Source: Victivallis lenta (lineage in GTDB: Bacteria > Verrucomicrobiota > Lentisphaeria > Victivallales > Victivallaceae). From it: 64,000 nucleotides of DNA. Every line of letters starts with the position of its first letter. Positions within the stretch are counted from its first letter, which is position 1. The stretch spans positions 50,580-114,579 of the forward strand of contig NZ_VUNS01000018.1 of assembly GCF_009695545.1 (NCBI RefSeq), given 5' to 3'. The notes below the pieces were generated by a model. The model searched no databases. It had not been told where the DNA came from and worked only from the letters and a program-made list of their open reading frames with translations. Shown here piece after piece: positions 25,746 to 33,624 of this stretch. Made by a program: the position numbers and the translations under genes.

Positions 25746-26861
25746 TTACGAGTCATGATTCCGGGCTCCTCTTTGATCGCGGGGGCAGAAAAGGCCTCTG
25801 CCGGTCAGAATCGGGCGGAAGCAGCCGTTGCAGCTGACGCATGTCGAACGGGCCGTTTCTCCGGCGAGCCAGCGTCTGACGATTTCCGGGTCGCGGATCA
25901 GCGGGCGGGAGAGCGACACGCCGTCGCAGATCTCCTCCGCGAGCAGCCGTTCCGCCGCGGCGGCGTCGCGGACGCCGCCGACCAGCAGGAGCGGAATCGA
26001 AAGCCCGCGCCGGAGCTCGCGCGCGCATTCCTCATAATAAACCGGGCCGTCCGGCTGCGGGTCGACGGTGCGGACCGGGCTCAGCAGCGGCCCCGCCTCC
26101 GGGATTCCGCCCGAAAGCTCCACCGCATCGAGGCCATGCCGCTCGAGTTCGCGGCAGAGCCGGATGCACTCGGCGGCGCTGAAGCCGCCCGGCGCGAAAT
26201 CCTCGCAGTTGATTTTAGCGAGGACCGGATAGTCCCGGCCGACTTCGGTCCGGACCGCCCCGAGTATTTCCAGGAGCAGCCGGGCCCGGTTTTCCGGCGT
26301 ACCTCCGTATGCGTCGGAACGGTGATTGTAAAAACCGGAGAGAAACTGGCTGATCAGGTAGCCGTGGGCGGCGTGAAGCTGCACGCCGTCGAACCCGGCC
26401 CGTTTGGCCCGGAGCGCGGCTTCGGCAAAGCTCCGGACAATATGGGCAATCTCCCCGGCAGATGCCTCCCGGCAGGGCGGCCGATTCCGGCCGGAGACGA
26501 AGGGCGACGGCCCGACTGCGGAAGCGGCATCCGCCGCCGCCCCTCCGGCGTGGGCGAGCTGAAGCACGATCTTTGTGCCGGAAGCGTGGACGCGATCCAC
26601 CGTTTCGTGCCACGGGCCGATGCAGCCGTCGGAATCGGCGGCGGCCTGATTCCGGCCGGCGCGCCCTTCGGGAGAAACGAACGCGTGCCCGGTGACGACA
26701 AGCCCGAGCCCGGCGCGGCCGAGCCGTTCGTAAACGGCCGCAAGTTCCGGCGTATAAACGCCTTCCCGGGAGGCGAGCCCTTCGTGGGTGGCGGACCGGA
26801 CGAACCGGTTCCGAAGCGTCATTCCGTTGATGGCCAACGGCGTACTGATTCTGTTGGGCAT
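25746..26861 (-). CDS. NADH:flavin oxidoreductase (Old Yellow Enzyme family)
   Basis: The 371-residue protein is an FMN TIM-barrel enzyme: NRFVRSATHEGLAS at the N-terminus, LQLAHAGG, and GFDGVQLHAAHGYLISQFLS with the substrate-binding His pair. GVSLSRPLIRDPEIV is the phosphate-binding end. The C-terminus has Cys residues in CVSCNGCFRP and a later CPRD, like the [4Fe-4S] motif of dienoyl-CoA reductase relatives, but the protein ends there without the NAD(P)H domain. It probably reduces activated C=C bonds. GGGAGGAG precedes the ATG. Its own promoter is at 26899-26926. Confidence 0.88.
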   Translation of the reverse strand: MPNRISTPLAINGMTLRNRFVRSATHEGLASREGVYTPELAAVYERLGRAGLGLVVTGHAFVSPEGRAGRNQAAADSDGCIGPWHETVDRVHASGTKIVLQLAHAGGAAADAASAVGPSPFVSGRNRPPCREASAGEIAHIVRSFAEAALRAKRAGFDGVQLHAAHGYLISQFLSGFYNHRSDAYGGTPENRARLLLEILGAVRTEVGRDYPVLAKINCEDFAPGGFSAAECIRLCRELERHGLDAVELSGGIPEAGPLLSPVRTVDPQPDGPVYYEECARELRRGLSIPLLLVGGVRDAAAAERLLAEEICDGVSLSRPLIRDPEIVRRWLAGETARSTCVSCNGCFRPILTGRGLFCPRDQRGARNHDS

Positions 26862-26898
26862 GATCTCCTCCCGGCTTTCCCGTCATTGTCATTCCGGT

Positions 26899-26926
26899 AA
26901 GATAGCACGCCTCCCGCGGCTGTCAA
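26899..26926 (-). promoter_or_regulatory. Promoter of the OYE-family gene
   Basis: On the minus strand TTGACA (26921-26926) and TATCTT (26899-26904), spacer 16 bp. Confidence 0.65.
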
Positions 26927-26991
26927 ATACTTTCACCGCTTTTCGGAGAAGGCCGGATTTCAGTTTTTTCCGGATTTTTCACGGTTTCCGC

Positions 26992-27020
26992 TTGACAAAA
27001 AGGTGAAAATCGTTCATACT
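26992..27020 (+). promoter_or_regulatory. Promoter of the pseudopilin/GH39-like operon
   Basis: TTGACA (26992-26997) and CATACT (27015-27020) with a 17-bp spacer. The leader to the start codon at 27251 is about 220 bases and contains a long inverted repeat. Confidence 0.7.
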
Positions 27021-27060
27021 ATTACCAGCTATTCAGTCGTGTCGATTGACGCAAGGACGC

Positions 27061-27230
27061 ATAATCGGCAGTATGTTAAGCACAATTCGAATGTCAGTTT
27101 TTCATTCATTTCCCTCCATGTCAGGTTGAGTTGGTATTTTCATACGCAGCGGGGCGTTCGGCGAATCGGCGTCGTTCCGCGTCGCTTTACCGCGAATCCC
27201 GCCCGGCGGCAGCAACATACTGCCGATTAT
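27061..27230. repeat. 17-bp perfect inverted repeat in a pseudopilin leader
   Basis: ATAATCGGCAGTATGTT at 27061-27077 has an exact inverse at 27214-27230, enclosing 136 bp with no evident gene. Read on the plus strand, the right arm contains ACATACTGCCGATTAT and lies 20 bp before the pseudopilin ATG. It could be an invertible segment or a long-range leader stem. Confidence 0.88.
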
Positions 27231-27250
27231 CGGACGAAAGGATTCGCCAA

Positions 27251-27988
27251 ATGAAAAAAAAGAGATTTACGTTGATTGAACTTCTTGTTGTTGTTGCAAT
27301 TATTGCGATCCTCGCGGGGATGCTGCTGCCGGCTCTGAACCGGGCGCGTGAGAGCGCGCGGGGAAGCAAATGCCTCAACAACAAGAAACAGGCGATGCTG
27401 GCGCAGATCCAGTATTCCGGCGATTTTGACAATTACTATATCGGTTACATGCAGAACAAAGCCAACGATACGACCGCGGGGCTGTGGGTCGGGCTTCTCT
27501 CCTGCCGGCCGGATGCAGGCGGCGTGTACAACGTGCAGGACGGCGGCTATGTCGGCCGCGCCTCGCTTCAGTGTCCGTCGCTGAAGGCCAGGAACGCTCC
27601 GGGGGATGCGTCCTTCGATTCCTATCACAGCGTATTCGGAATCGACCACAGCCCGGCGGACAGCACCCGCGCGACGACGCTGGGAGATTATATCCTCTCC
27701 CGTTTACAGGACCCGGAATATTACGTGTTCGCGTTGTCGCGGATGAAACGCCCGGGCGATATCCTCATCTTCGCCGATACGCTCAAGGTGAGCAACGGAT
27801 ACTCGTTCGCCCGGTTCCGGTGCAGCTCCGACGAGGAGACGGCGGGCGTGGTCATGGCGCACGGCGGACGGACCGCCGCCTCGTTCGCCGACGGACATGC
27901 CGCCATGCATACGGGAAAAGAGCTCAACGCCATGCCGTACAACCTCAAGTTCTGGTATGGCGGCACGGACGGCACGGTCGGCAACTGA
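27251..27988 (+). CDS. Prepilin-type H-X9-DG pseudopilin-like protein
   Basis: [29 protein letters not shown] is a prepilin leader and helix; processing is expected between the basic leader and FTLIE. The rest (245 residues in all) ends in the family motif H-X9-DG ([13 protein letters not shown]). These proteins share the N-terminus but vary widely in the middle. GAAAGGA precedes the ATG at 27251. It is followed after 35 bp by a secreted GH39-like enzyme, presumably on the same transcript. The long inverted repeat directly upstream may control it. Confidence 0.9.
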   Translation: MKKKRFTLIELLVVVAIIAILAGMLLPALNRARESARGSKCLNNKKQAMLAQIQYSGDFDNYYIGYMQNKANDTTAGLWVGLLSCRPDAGGVYNVQDGGYVGRASLQCPSLKARNAPGDASFDSYHSVFGIDHSPADSTRATTLGDYILSRLQDPEYYVFALSRMKRPGDILIFADTLKVSNGYSFARFRCSSDEETAGVVMAHGGRTAASFADGHAAMHTGKELNAMPYNLKFWYGGTDGTVGN

Positions 27989-28023
27989 ACAGCGGAAACT
28001 CAGAAAGCAAATAAGGAGATTTT

Positions 28024-29883
28024 ATGGACTTCAAACGAACACTGGGCATGGCATTCGCCGCGGTCGGTTTCTCCCTCGCGGCGGCTCCGGCGGTCACGGA
28101 CAATCCCTACGGCGTCTGCGCCCATGTCAGCCGCGGCGAACTCGATATCGCGCCGCAGGAATTCAAGCGCATGCACGAGGCGGACATCAACTGGGTCCGC
28201 ACCGACTTCGACTGGCACGGCGTCGAGCCGAAGCAGGGGGCCTGGGATTTCAGCCGCCTCGACAAGCTCATTCCGCTCGCGAAACAGGCGAACGTCAGCA
28301 TCCTGCCGATTCTCGACTACGACGTTCCGTGGGCGACTCCGGCCTGGCGGCATCCCGATGCGTGGGGCGGTTACGTCCGCCGGATCGTGTCGCGTTACGC
28401 GAAGGACCTGCGGTACTGGGAGGTCTGGAACGAGCAGAACGGCAGCGGCTTCTGGAGAGACAGGCCGAGCGGCGCGAACTATGTTCCGCTGCTGAAGCGC
28501 GCCTATGAAGAGATCAAGAAGATCGATCCGGAGCTGACCGTCCTTTACGGCGGCACCGCCGGGGTTCCGCTCGGCTATATCGAGGACTCGCTCAAGGCCG
28601 GCGCCGGGGCGTATTTCGACGTCATGAACATCCATCCGTATCACTGGCAGGGAGTGCCGGAGCTGATGATCGCCGAATTCCGGGACCTCGGGGCGCTGAT
28701 GAAAAAATACGGCGTCGGCGACAAGCCGCTCTGGATCACCGAAGTCGGCTGGTCGACGGCGCTGCCGCCGGTTTTCTACCGGGAAGTACTGCCGGCAGCC
28801 TTCCGGCGGGCCGGAATCGATCCGGCGAAGACCACGGCGGCGGCGGTCTGCGATATGGAGAAGGGCTTTTCGGGCGCCGCGCATCTCAACCAGAGCGGGA
28901 ACCTGGCCATGTTCCGGCAGGTCGACGAGATCGGCCTCGACCGGCTCCGCGGCCTCTCCGTCGAACGTTATCCTGTGCTGGTTCCGACCGGCGGGGAGGA
29001 GTTTCCGGCGGAATACATTCCGGCGCTGGTCGATTACGTGAAGCGCGGCGGCACGCTTCTGCTGCCGTCCGGGCTGCCGTTCTACTACGACCTCCGCTCC
29101 GACGGCGGGAAGGTTCAGGTGAACGACAAATACCTGAAGCAGTTCCATATCGGCTGGGATGCATGGTGGACGAAGGAGGGCGTGCCGGAGAAGGAGAGCT
29201 ACCAGAAGCCCGCGCCGGAGTTCGACGGCGCGTTCAAGATCGATTTCAAGCCGGCAGCCCGCTTTCTGCATGACCGGAACCTCAGGCCCGGCGACGAATT
29301 CATCCCGGTCATCGAGGCCGGAACCGACACGTACAAAGGTGCGGTCGCCGCGCTTTACAAACTGGACAGCGACCTGAAGGGGAACATCATCGTCTGCACG
29401 ACGCTGGCCGTTTCCGAGACCGTTCCGGAATCGCAGCAGGCCGAAATGCTGCCGCGCACCTATCTCATCGCGCTGGCCAGCGGCGTCGAGCGGATTTTCT
29501 GGTACAACTTCCGTTCCGGGGAGTGGCAGCCGGACGAACGGGAGGCCCATTTCGGCATCGTGCGGAAAAATCTGGAGCCCAAACCGTCGTTCCGGGCCTA
29601 TCGGACGCTGAGCCGGCTCTGTCCCTCCGGCTCGACCGTGCCGGTCCTGACCCGCAGAGGGGAGACATATCTCGCCGGCTGGACGCGCCCGGACGGAATG
29701 AAGGTCTGGGCTGTCTGGACCTCGCTGCGGCCGGAGAAGATCCGTCTTGACGTCAGGGGGAACGTTGTCGAAGCGCTGAACCATCTCGGGGAGAAGCAGC
29801 CGGTTCCGGGAAGCGGGTATGCCGCCTCCCCGGCGATCCTCTACCTGGTCGGCCCCGAATCGGTTTCAGCCGAACCGCTCTGA
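28024..29883 (+). CDS. Secreted GH39-like glycoside hydrolase
   Basis: This 619-residue protein has a signal peptide (MDFKRTLGMAFAAVGFSLAAAPA) and a GH-A TIM barrel with acid/base Glu in YWEVWNEQNG (near 137) and nucleophile Glu in PLWITEVGW (near 240). A Rossmann-like middle region (VDYVKRGGTLLLPSGLPFYYD) and a C-terminal beta region follow. It matches the enzyme at 3109-4938 over its length (shared DAWWTK/QAWWTK, HFGIVR.N.EPKP..AYR). AAGGAG lies before the ATG, and a terminator ends the operon. The polysaccharide target is not known. Confidence 0.85.
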   Translation: MDFKRTLGMAFAAVGFSLAAAPAVTDNPYGVCAHVSRGELDIAPQEFKRMHEADINWVRTDFDWHGVEPKQGAWDFSRLDKLIPLAKQANVSILPILDYDVPWATPAWRHPDAWGGYVRRIVSRYAKDLRYWEVWNEQNGSGFWRDRPSGANYVPLLKRAYEEIKKIDPELTVLYGGTAGVPLGYIEDSLKAGAGAYFDVMNIHPYHWQGVPELMIAEFRDLGALMKKYGVGDKPLWITEVGWSTALPPVFYREVLPAAFRRAGIDPAKTTAAAVCDMEKGFSGAAHLNQSGNLAMFRQVDEIGLDRLRGLSVERYPVLVPTGGEEFPAEYIPALVDYVKRGGTLLLPSGLPFYYDLRSDGGKVQVNDKYLKQFHIGWDAWWTKEGVPEKESYQKPAPEFDGAFKIDFKPAARFLHDRNLRPGDEFIPVIEAGTDTYKGAVAALYKLDSDLKGNIIVCTTLAVSETVPESQQAEMLPRTYLIALASGVERIFWYNFRSGEWQPDEREAHFGIVRKNLEPKPSFRAYRTLSRLCPSGSTVPVLTRRGETYLAGWTRPDGMKVWAVWTSLRPEKIRLDVRGNVVEALNHLGEKQPVPGSGYAASPAILYLVGPESVSAEPL

Positions 29884-29897
29884 CCGATCTCCGCCCG

Positions 29898-29935
29898 GAT
29901 CACACCTTGATCGCGGAGAAAGGTGTGATCTTTTT
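29898..29935 (+). terminator. Rho-independent terminator
   Basis: GATCACACCTT pairs with AAGGTGTGATC (11 bp) and is followed by five T residues. Confidence 0.92.
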
Positions 29936-29954
29936 ACGTTTTTTTGACAATGTT

Positions 29955-29985
29955 TTGACGATTTTTTTCCGGAAGCGGCTATTGT
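29955..29985 (+). promoter_or_regulatory. Promoter-like sequence before the DUF4139 gene
   Basis: TTGACG (29955-29960) and TATTGT (29980-29985) stand 19 bp apart, longer than ideal. A second TTGACA is at 29944-29949. Confidence 0.45.
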
Positions 29986-30037
29986 ATTAACAAACGGCAC
30001 CGATAAAGAACCGTTCACACGGAAAGGAGAAATCGTT

Positions 30038-31648
30038 ATGAACATGGTATCGAAACTGTTGTTGTCCGGCCTGGCCGGCTCGGCGCTGCTGGGAGCGGCC
30101 GAGCCGACGGCCAAGGCGCCGGTCACCCGCGCCGCGCTGTTCAAGAACGGCTATGCGCTCATCATCCGCGAGGTCGCCTCGGCGCCGGCCGATGCGTTCC
30201 TGCTTGACGAAAGCGTCACGCCGGTTCACGGCACGCTCTGGTTCGCCCCGGGCGACGGGCTGACCGTGACCGGGGTGAAGCGCCTCGGTGACGTGCCGAA
30301 CCGGAATCCGTTCGCCGACCTGGCGGCGACCTATGAAGGGATGAAAGTGACGGTGACGCTGAAGAGCGGCGACGGCCTGCCGCCGCGCATCGTCACCGGC
30401 ACGGTGCTTCAGGTCGGGGAGCGGGTGCCGGAGCAGGGGGGATTCCCGGCTCCGCGTTACGGTTCCTGGCCGCAGGCCGCGCCGGAAAGCGCCTGCTTTG
30501 CCGTGCTGCAGGAGAACGGCAAGGTCATCACCTTCCGGAACGACCAGATCGCTTCGATCGAGTCGGAGGGAATCAGCGCCACGCTCAGGAAAGAGAAACG
30601 GATGCTGCTGGTGGACCGCAAGGGGGCGGCCGGGAATCCGTTTTACATCACCTACCTTTCGCCCGGGCTGACCTGGGCTCCGGCCTACCGGATCGCGCTC
30701 GGAAAAGAGTCGAAGCTTCAGCTCGACCAGTCCGCGACGGTCATCAACGAGCTTGAGGACCTGAAGGATGCGGAGCTGAGTTTCGTCTCCGGCTTCCCGA
30801 ACCTCGAATATATCGGCGTCACGAGTCCGCTCGCTTCCGGCATGACGCTGCAGGCGTTTCTGCAGCAGCTGAATGCCAATGAGAACGGCGGAACCGGGGC
30901 GGTGATGCCCCGCGCCATGGCGCAAGCGGCCATGAATTTCAAGATGGAGGCGGATTCCGCCGTTTCTCCGCTGCCCGGTACCGGGCTGAGCGAGGATATC
31001 CACTTTGCGCCGGGAGGCAAAGTAACGCTCGCAAAGGGCGATGTGCTCTACAAAACCCTCGCAACCGCCCGGGCGGATTACGAGCGGCTCGTAGAGTGGG
31101 AGATTCCGGACCGCCGCGACCAGTGGGGGCGGTTCCAGCAGAACTACGGCAGCCGCAATGAGAATCCGGACGGCGACCTCTGGGACGCGGTCCGCTTCAG
31201 GAATCCCCTGAAGGCCCCGATCACGACTGCGCCGGTCGAAATCGTCGACGGCGAGAAGCTGCTCGGCCAGAGCACGATCAAGTGGGTCAATCCGGGCGAG
31301 GAAGCGCTCGTCAAGATCACGAAGGCGATGACCGTCAGCGGCAGCCGCAACGAGTACGAGCTTCCCGGCAGCCGCGAGCTGGTCAGCATCGGCGGCTACA
31401 ATTACCGCCGTCCCGAGGTCGAAGGGACGATCAAGCTCCGCAACTTCCGCACGCACGATGCGAAGGTCGTTGCGAAGCTGCAATTCTCCGGCGAGTTCAT
31501 CTCGGCGCAGGGAGAGCCGAAGAACAGGCTGCTCGAAGCCGGGGTGTACAACATCAACCCGCGCCATGAGCTGACCTGGGAGATCACGCTGAAGCCCGGC
31601 GAAGAGCTCAGTTATCATTACCGCTACTCGGTTCTGGTCCGGAACTGA
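30038..31648 (+). CDS. Secreted DUF4139-like protein
   Basis: The 536-residue protein has a signal peptide (MNMVSKLLLSGLAGSALLGAAE) and an all-beta pattern. YITYLSPGLTWAPAYRIAL in the middle and LTWEITLKPGEELSYHYRYSVLVRN at the C-terminus resemble DUF4139, a domain of unknown biochemical function found in mucoidy-inhibitor A-like proteins. AAAGGAG lies before the ATG. The 3' end overlaps the convergent GH78-like gene by 41 bp, so transcripts from both sides would pair. Confidence 0.72.
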   Translation: MNMVSKLLLSGLAGSALLGAAEPTAKAPVTRAALFKNGYALIIREVASAPADAFLLDESVTPVHGTLWFAPGDGLTVTGVKRLGDVPNRNPFADLAATYEGMKVTVTLKSGDGLPPRIVTGTVLQVGERVPEQGGFPAPRYGSWPQAAPESACFAVLQENGKVITFRNDQIASIESEGISATLRKEKRMLLVDRKGAAGNPFYITYLSPGLTWAPAYRIALGKESKLQLDQSATVINELEDLKDAELSFVSGFPNLEYIGVTSPLASGMTLQAFLQQLNANENGGTGAVMPRAMAQAAMNFKMEADSAVSPLPGTGLSEDIHFAPGGKVTLAKGDVLYKTLATARADYERLVEWEIPDRRDQWGRFQQNYGSRNENPDGDLWDAVRFRNPLKAPITTAPVEIVDGEKLLGQSTIKWVNPGEEALVKITKAMTVSGSRNEYELPGSRELVSIGGYNYRRPEVEGTIKLRNFRTHDAKVVAKLQFSGEFISAQGEPKNRLLEAGVYNINPRHELTWEITLKPGEELSYHYRYSVLVRN

Positions 31649-33530
31649 CCGCTTCGAATGCCAGCGCTCCCGATGGGGTCGGGATCGTGACCGCCGCCCC
31701 GTCCGGGAGCTCCCGGCACGGGGTGTGCTTTTTCCAGCCGTCCGCGACCGGCTCGCAGCCGGAGAAGAGCATCGGCAGCAGCGCCGCGGGGCCGGCGCTC
31801 CAGGCGTGGCAGAGGCTCAGGCCGAAACGGCGGCCGTAGAACGAGTAGAGTTCTTCCCCCTCCGCACCTTCCCGGTAAGCTTCGAAGAAGGTGCTGGCTC
31901 CCTGTTTCAGCATGCCGCCCCAGATCCTGCGGATTCGTTCGATGCCCGCCAGAGAAGCGCCGGCCCTGTGAAGCGCCCAGATTTCGACCGCGGCCATGTA
32001 CGGGGTTCCGACCGGCGGAAGTTCGTCTCCGAGCAGCGCGGCGACGACCGGGCGCTGCTGTTCCTCCGAAAGCAGCCCGGCCGGGATCGCCAGGAAATTC
32101 GGATGGCGGAAGAAGCCGGAGGCGGGTTCTCCGGGAGTTGCGAAGAAAAGTCCGCGCTCCGCGTCGAACGCCGTCCGGAACAGCTGCTCCTTCAGGCGTC
32201 CGGCCCGTTCCGCGCAGCGTTCCGCAGTTTGCTGTTCGCCAAGCCGTTCCATCAGCTTCCGCGCCGCTCTGAGCGCCCAGTGGAACAGGATCTGGAGCGC
32301 GCTCTCCTTCGGGAACTTCACCCAGTCGATGAAGAGCCAGCTCCCTTCCGACGGCAGGAAGCCCGTCTCTTCGGACCGCGCCAGCAGGACTTCGATATGG
32401 TCCGTCAGCTCTCCCCGCTGGAGTTCGAGGAATGCGGCATCCGCCCAGTAGAGCTGGTACAGGTCGTGACAGATCAGGAACCAGAGAGAATAATCGACGA
32501 TTCCGTTCAAATGCTGTTCGCGGATTCCGGCACGTCCAAGCACGGCGAGCGTGCGGCGCACCGGTTCCGGGTCGCCGAAGGCATATGCGTTGGCCAGCAG
32601 GCTCAGCGCGAGATCGCCGACCCACGGCAGCCGGTCGCGTTTCACGCCATCGATCAGGAAGTGATACCGGCAGATCCGCAACGTATAGGCCGCATGCATC
32701 CAGATTCGGGTGAGCTCCGGATCGGCCGCAAATGCGCCCCGGTACTGCGCCGGGGCGAAGACGGCGCGGCAGACGACTTCGACCGGGGAGCCGGCTTCGA
32801 CGCGCAGGTAGCGGAACGCGAGCGGCTGCGGCGTCGTCCAGATCCCCGGGGCGGATTCCCGCAGTTCCAGACTCTGTTCGAAATGCGCTGCGTCGTGGTT
32901 TTCAAGTTCGGAGAGCGATTCTCCGCACCCGAATTGCGGACGCGAAGCCGAATGAACCTCAACCCGGGCGAGCAGCTCGCGTCCGGCATCGTAACGGCCG
33001 GGAGCGAACTCCACCGGCGTGACGGAGAGCTCCGGCAGCCGCGTGTCATCCGGTGCGCCGCCCGGAACGGCGGGCGAATACGATATGCCGTCCGCCGACG
33101 CTTCCCAGTCGCCGGTTTCGGCGGCGAGAGCGGGGATGGAACCGTCCGGCGCGGCAATCCGGAGTTCCAGCAGTCCTGGACCGGATTGGATGCGGATGCA
33201 GCCGTCTCCGCCGGGTTCCGGGAGCGTGAGCGGCCTGCCGTCCAGCCTCGCCTCCTCCGGCCTGCCGTGAATGCGGAGCGTAAAGCCGCCCCGCACTGTC
33301 CGGCAGCGGTAACGAATGACACGGAACGGCGTATGAAAACAGCCCGGATACCCGACCCGGAGTTTTGCCTCTTCCACATCCCGCCGCATGCGTTCGAGCA
33401 GAAAACACTCATATTCGGAGCGCAGATAGAGCCAGCGCGGCAGCAGCGGTGCGGGCGGGTACGGCTCCCGCGCGGAGTAGGCCGGATCGAAAATCGCGAA
33501 TGCGGAACGGCGGTGGGCGGCGGTCGGCAT
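31608..33530 (-). CDS. GH78-like (alpha/alpha)6-barrel glycosidase
   Basis: A 640-residue protein without a signal peptide. After an N-terminal beta region of about 270 residues comes the GH78 hallmark YHFLIDGVKRDRLPWVGDLALS, which holds the general acid region, then SWLFIDW, FFEAYREG and SLCHAWSAGPAALLPMLF from the barrel. It is shorter than typical rhamnosidases (900 or more residues) and than the protein at 13756, lacking some accessory beta domains. It probably removes rhamnose or a similar sugar inside the cell. Its end overlaps the DUF4139 gene tail to tail. Confidence 0.8.
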   Translation of the reverse strand: MPTAAHRRSAFAIFDPAYSAREPYPPAPLLPRWLYLRSEYECFLLERMRRDVEEAKLRVGYPGCFHTPFRVIRYRCRTVRGGFTLRIHGRPEEARLDGRPLTLPEPGGDGCIRIQSGPGLLELRIAAPDGSIPALAAETGDWEASADGISYSPAVPGGAPDDTRLPELSVTPVEFAPGRYDAGRELLARVEVHSASRPQFGCGESLSELENHDAAHFEQSLELRESAPGIWTTPQPLAFRYLRVEAGSPVEVVCRAVFAPAQYRGAFAADPELTRIWMHAAYTLRICRYHFLIDGVKRDRLPWVGDLALSLLANAYAFGDPEPVRRTLAVLGRAGIREQHLNGIVDYSLWFLICHDLYQLYWADAAFLELQRGELTDHIEVLLARSEETGFLPSEGSWLFIDWVKFPKESALQILFHWALRAARKLMERLGEQQTAERCAERAGRLKEQLFRTAFDAERGLFFATPGEPASGFFRHPNFLAIPAGLLSEEQQRPVVAALLGDELPPVGTPYMAAVEIWALHRAGASLAGIERIRRIWGGMLKQGASTFFEAYREGAEGEELYSFYGRRFGLSLCHAWSAGPAALLPMLFSGCEPVADGWKKHTPCRELPDGAAVTIPTPSGALAFEAVSSGPEPSSGNDN

Positions 33531-33571
33531 GATGACGGTTCCTTCATGAAAATGGTGTATGGATACATTAA

Positions 33572-33599
33572 GATACCATGTATTCCGCCGTTGTCAACG
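33572..33599 (-). promoter_or_regulatory. Promoter of the GH78-like gene
   Basis: On the minus strand TTGACA (33594-33599) and TATCTT (33572-33577), spacer 16 bp. A loose ATGG-N13-CCAT palindrome covers the -10 box. Confidence 0.65.
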
Positions 33600-33624
33600 G
33601 CCGCCGTTTGGCTCGGAAGGTGAT

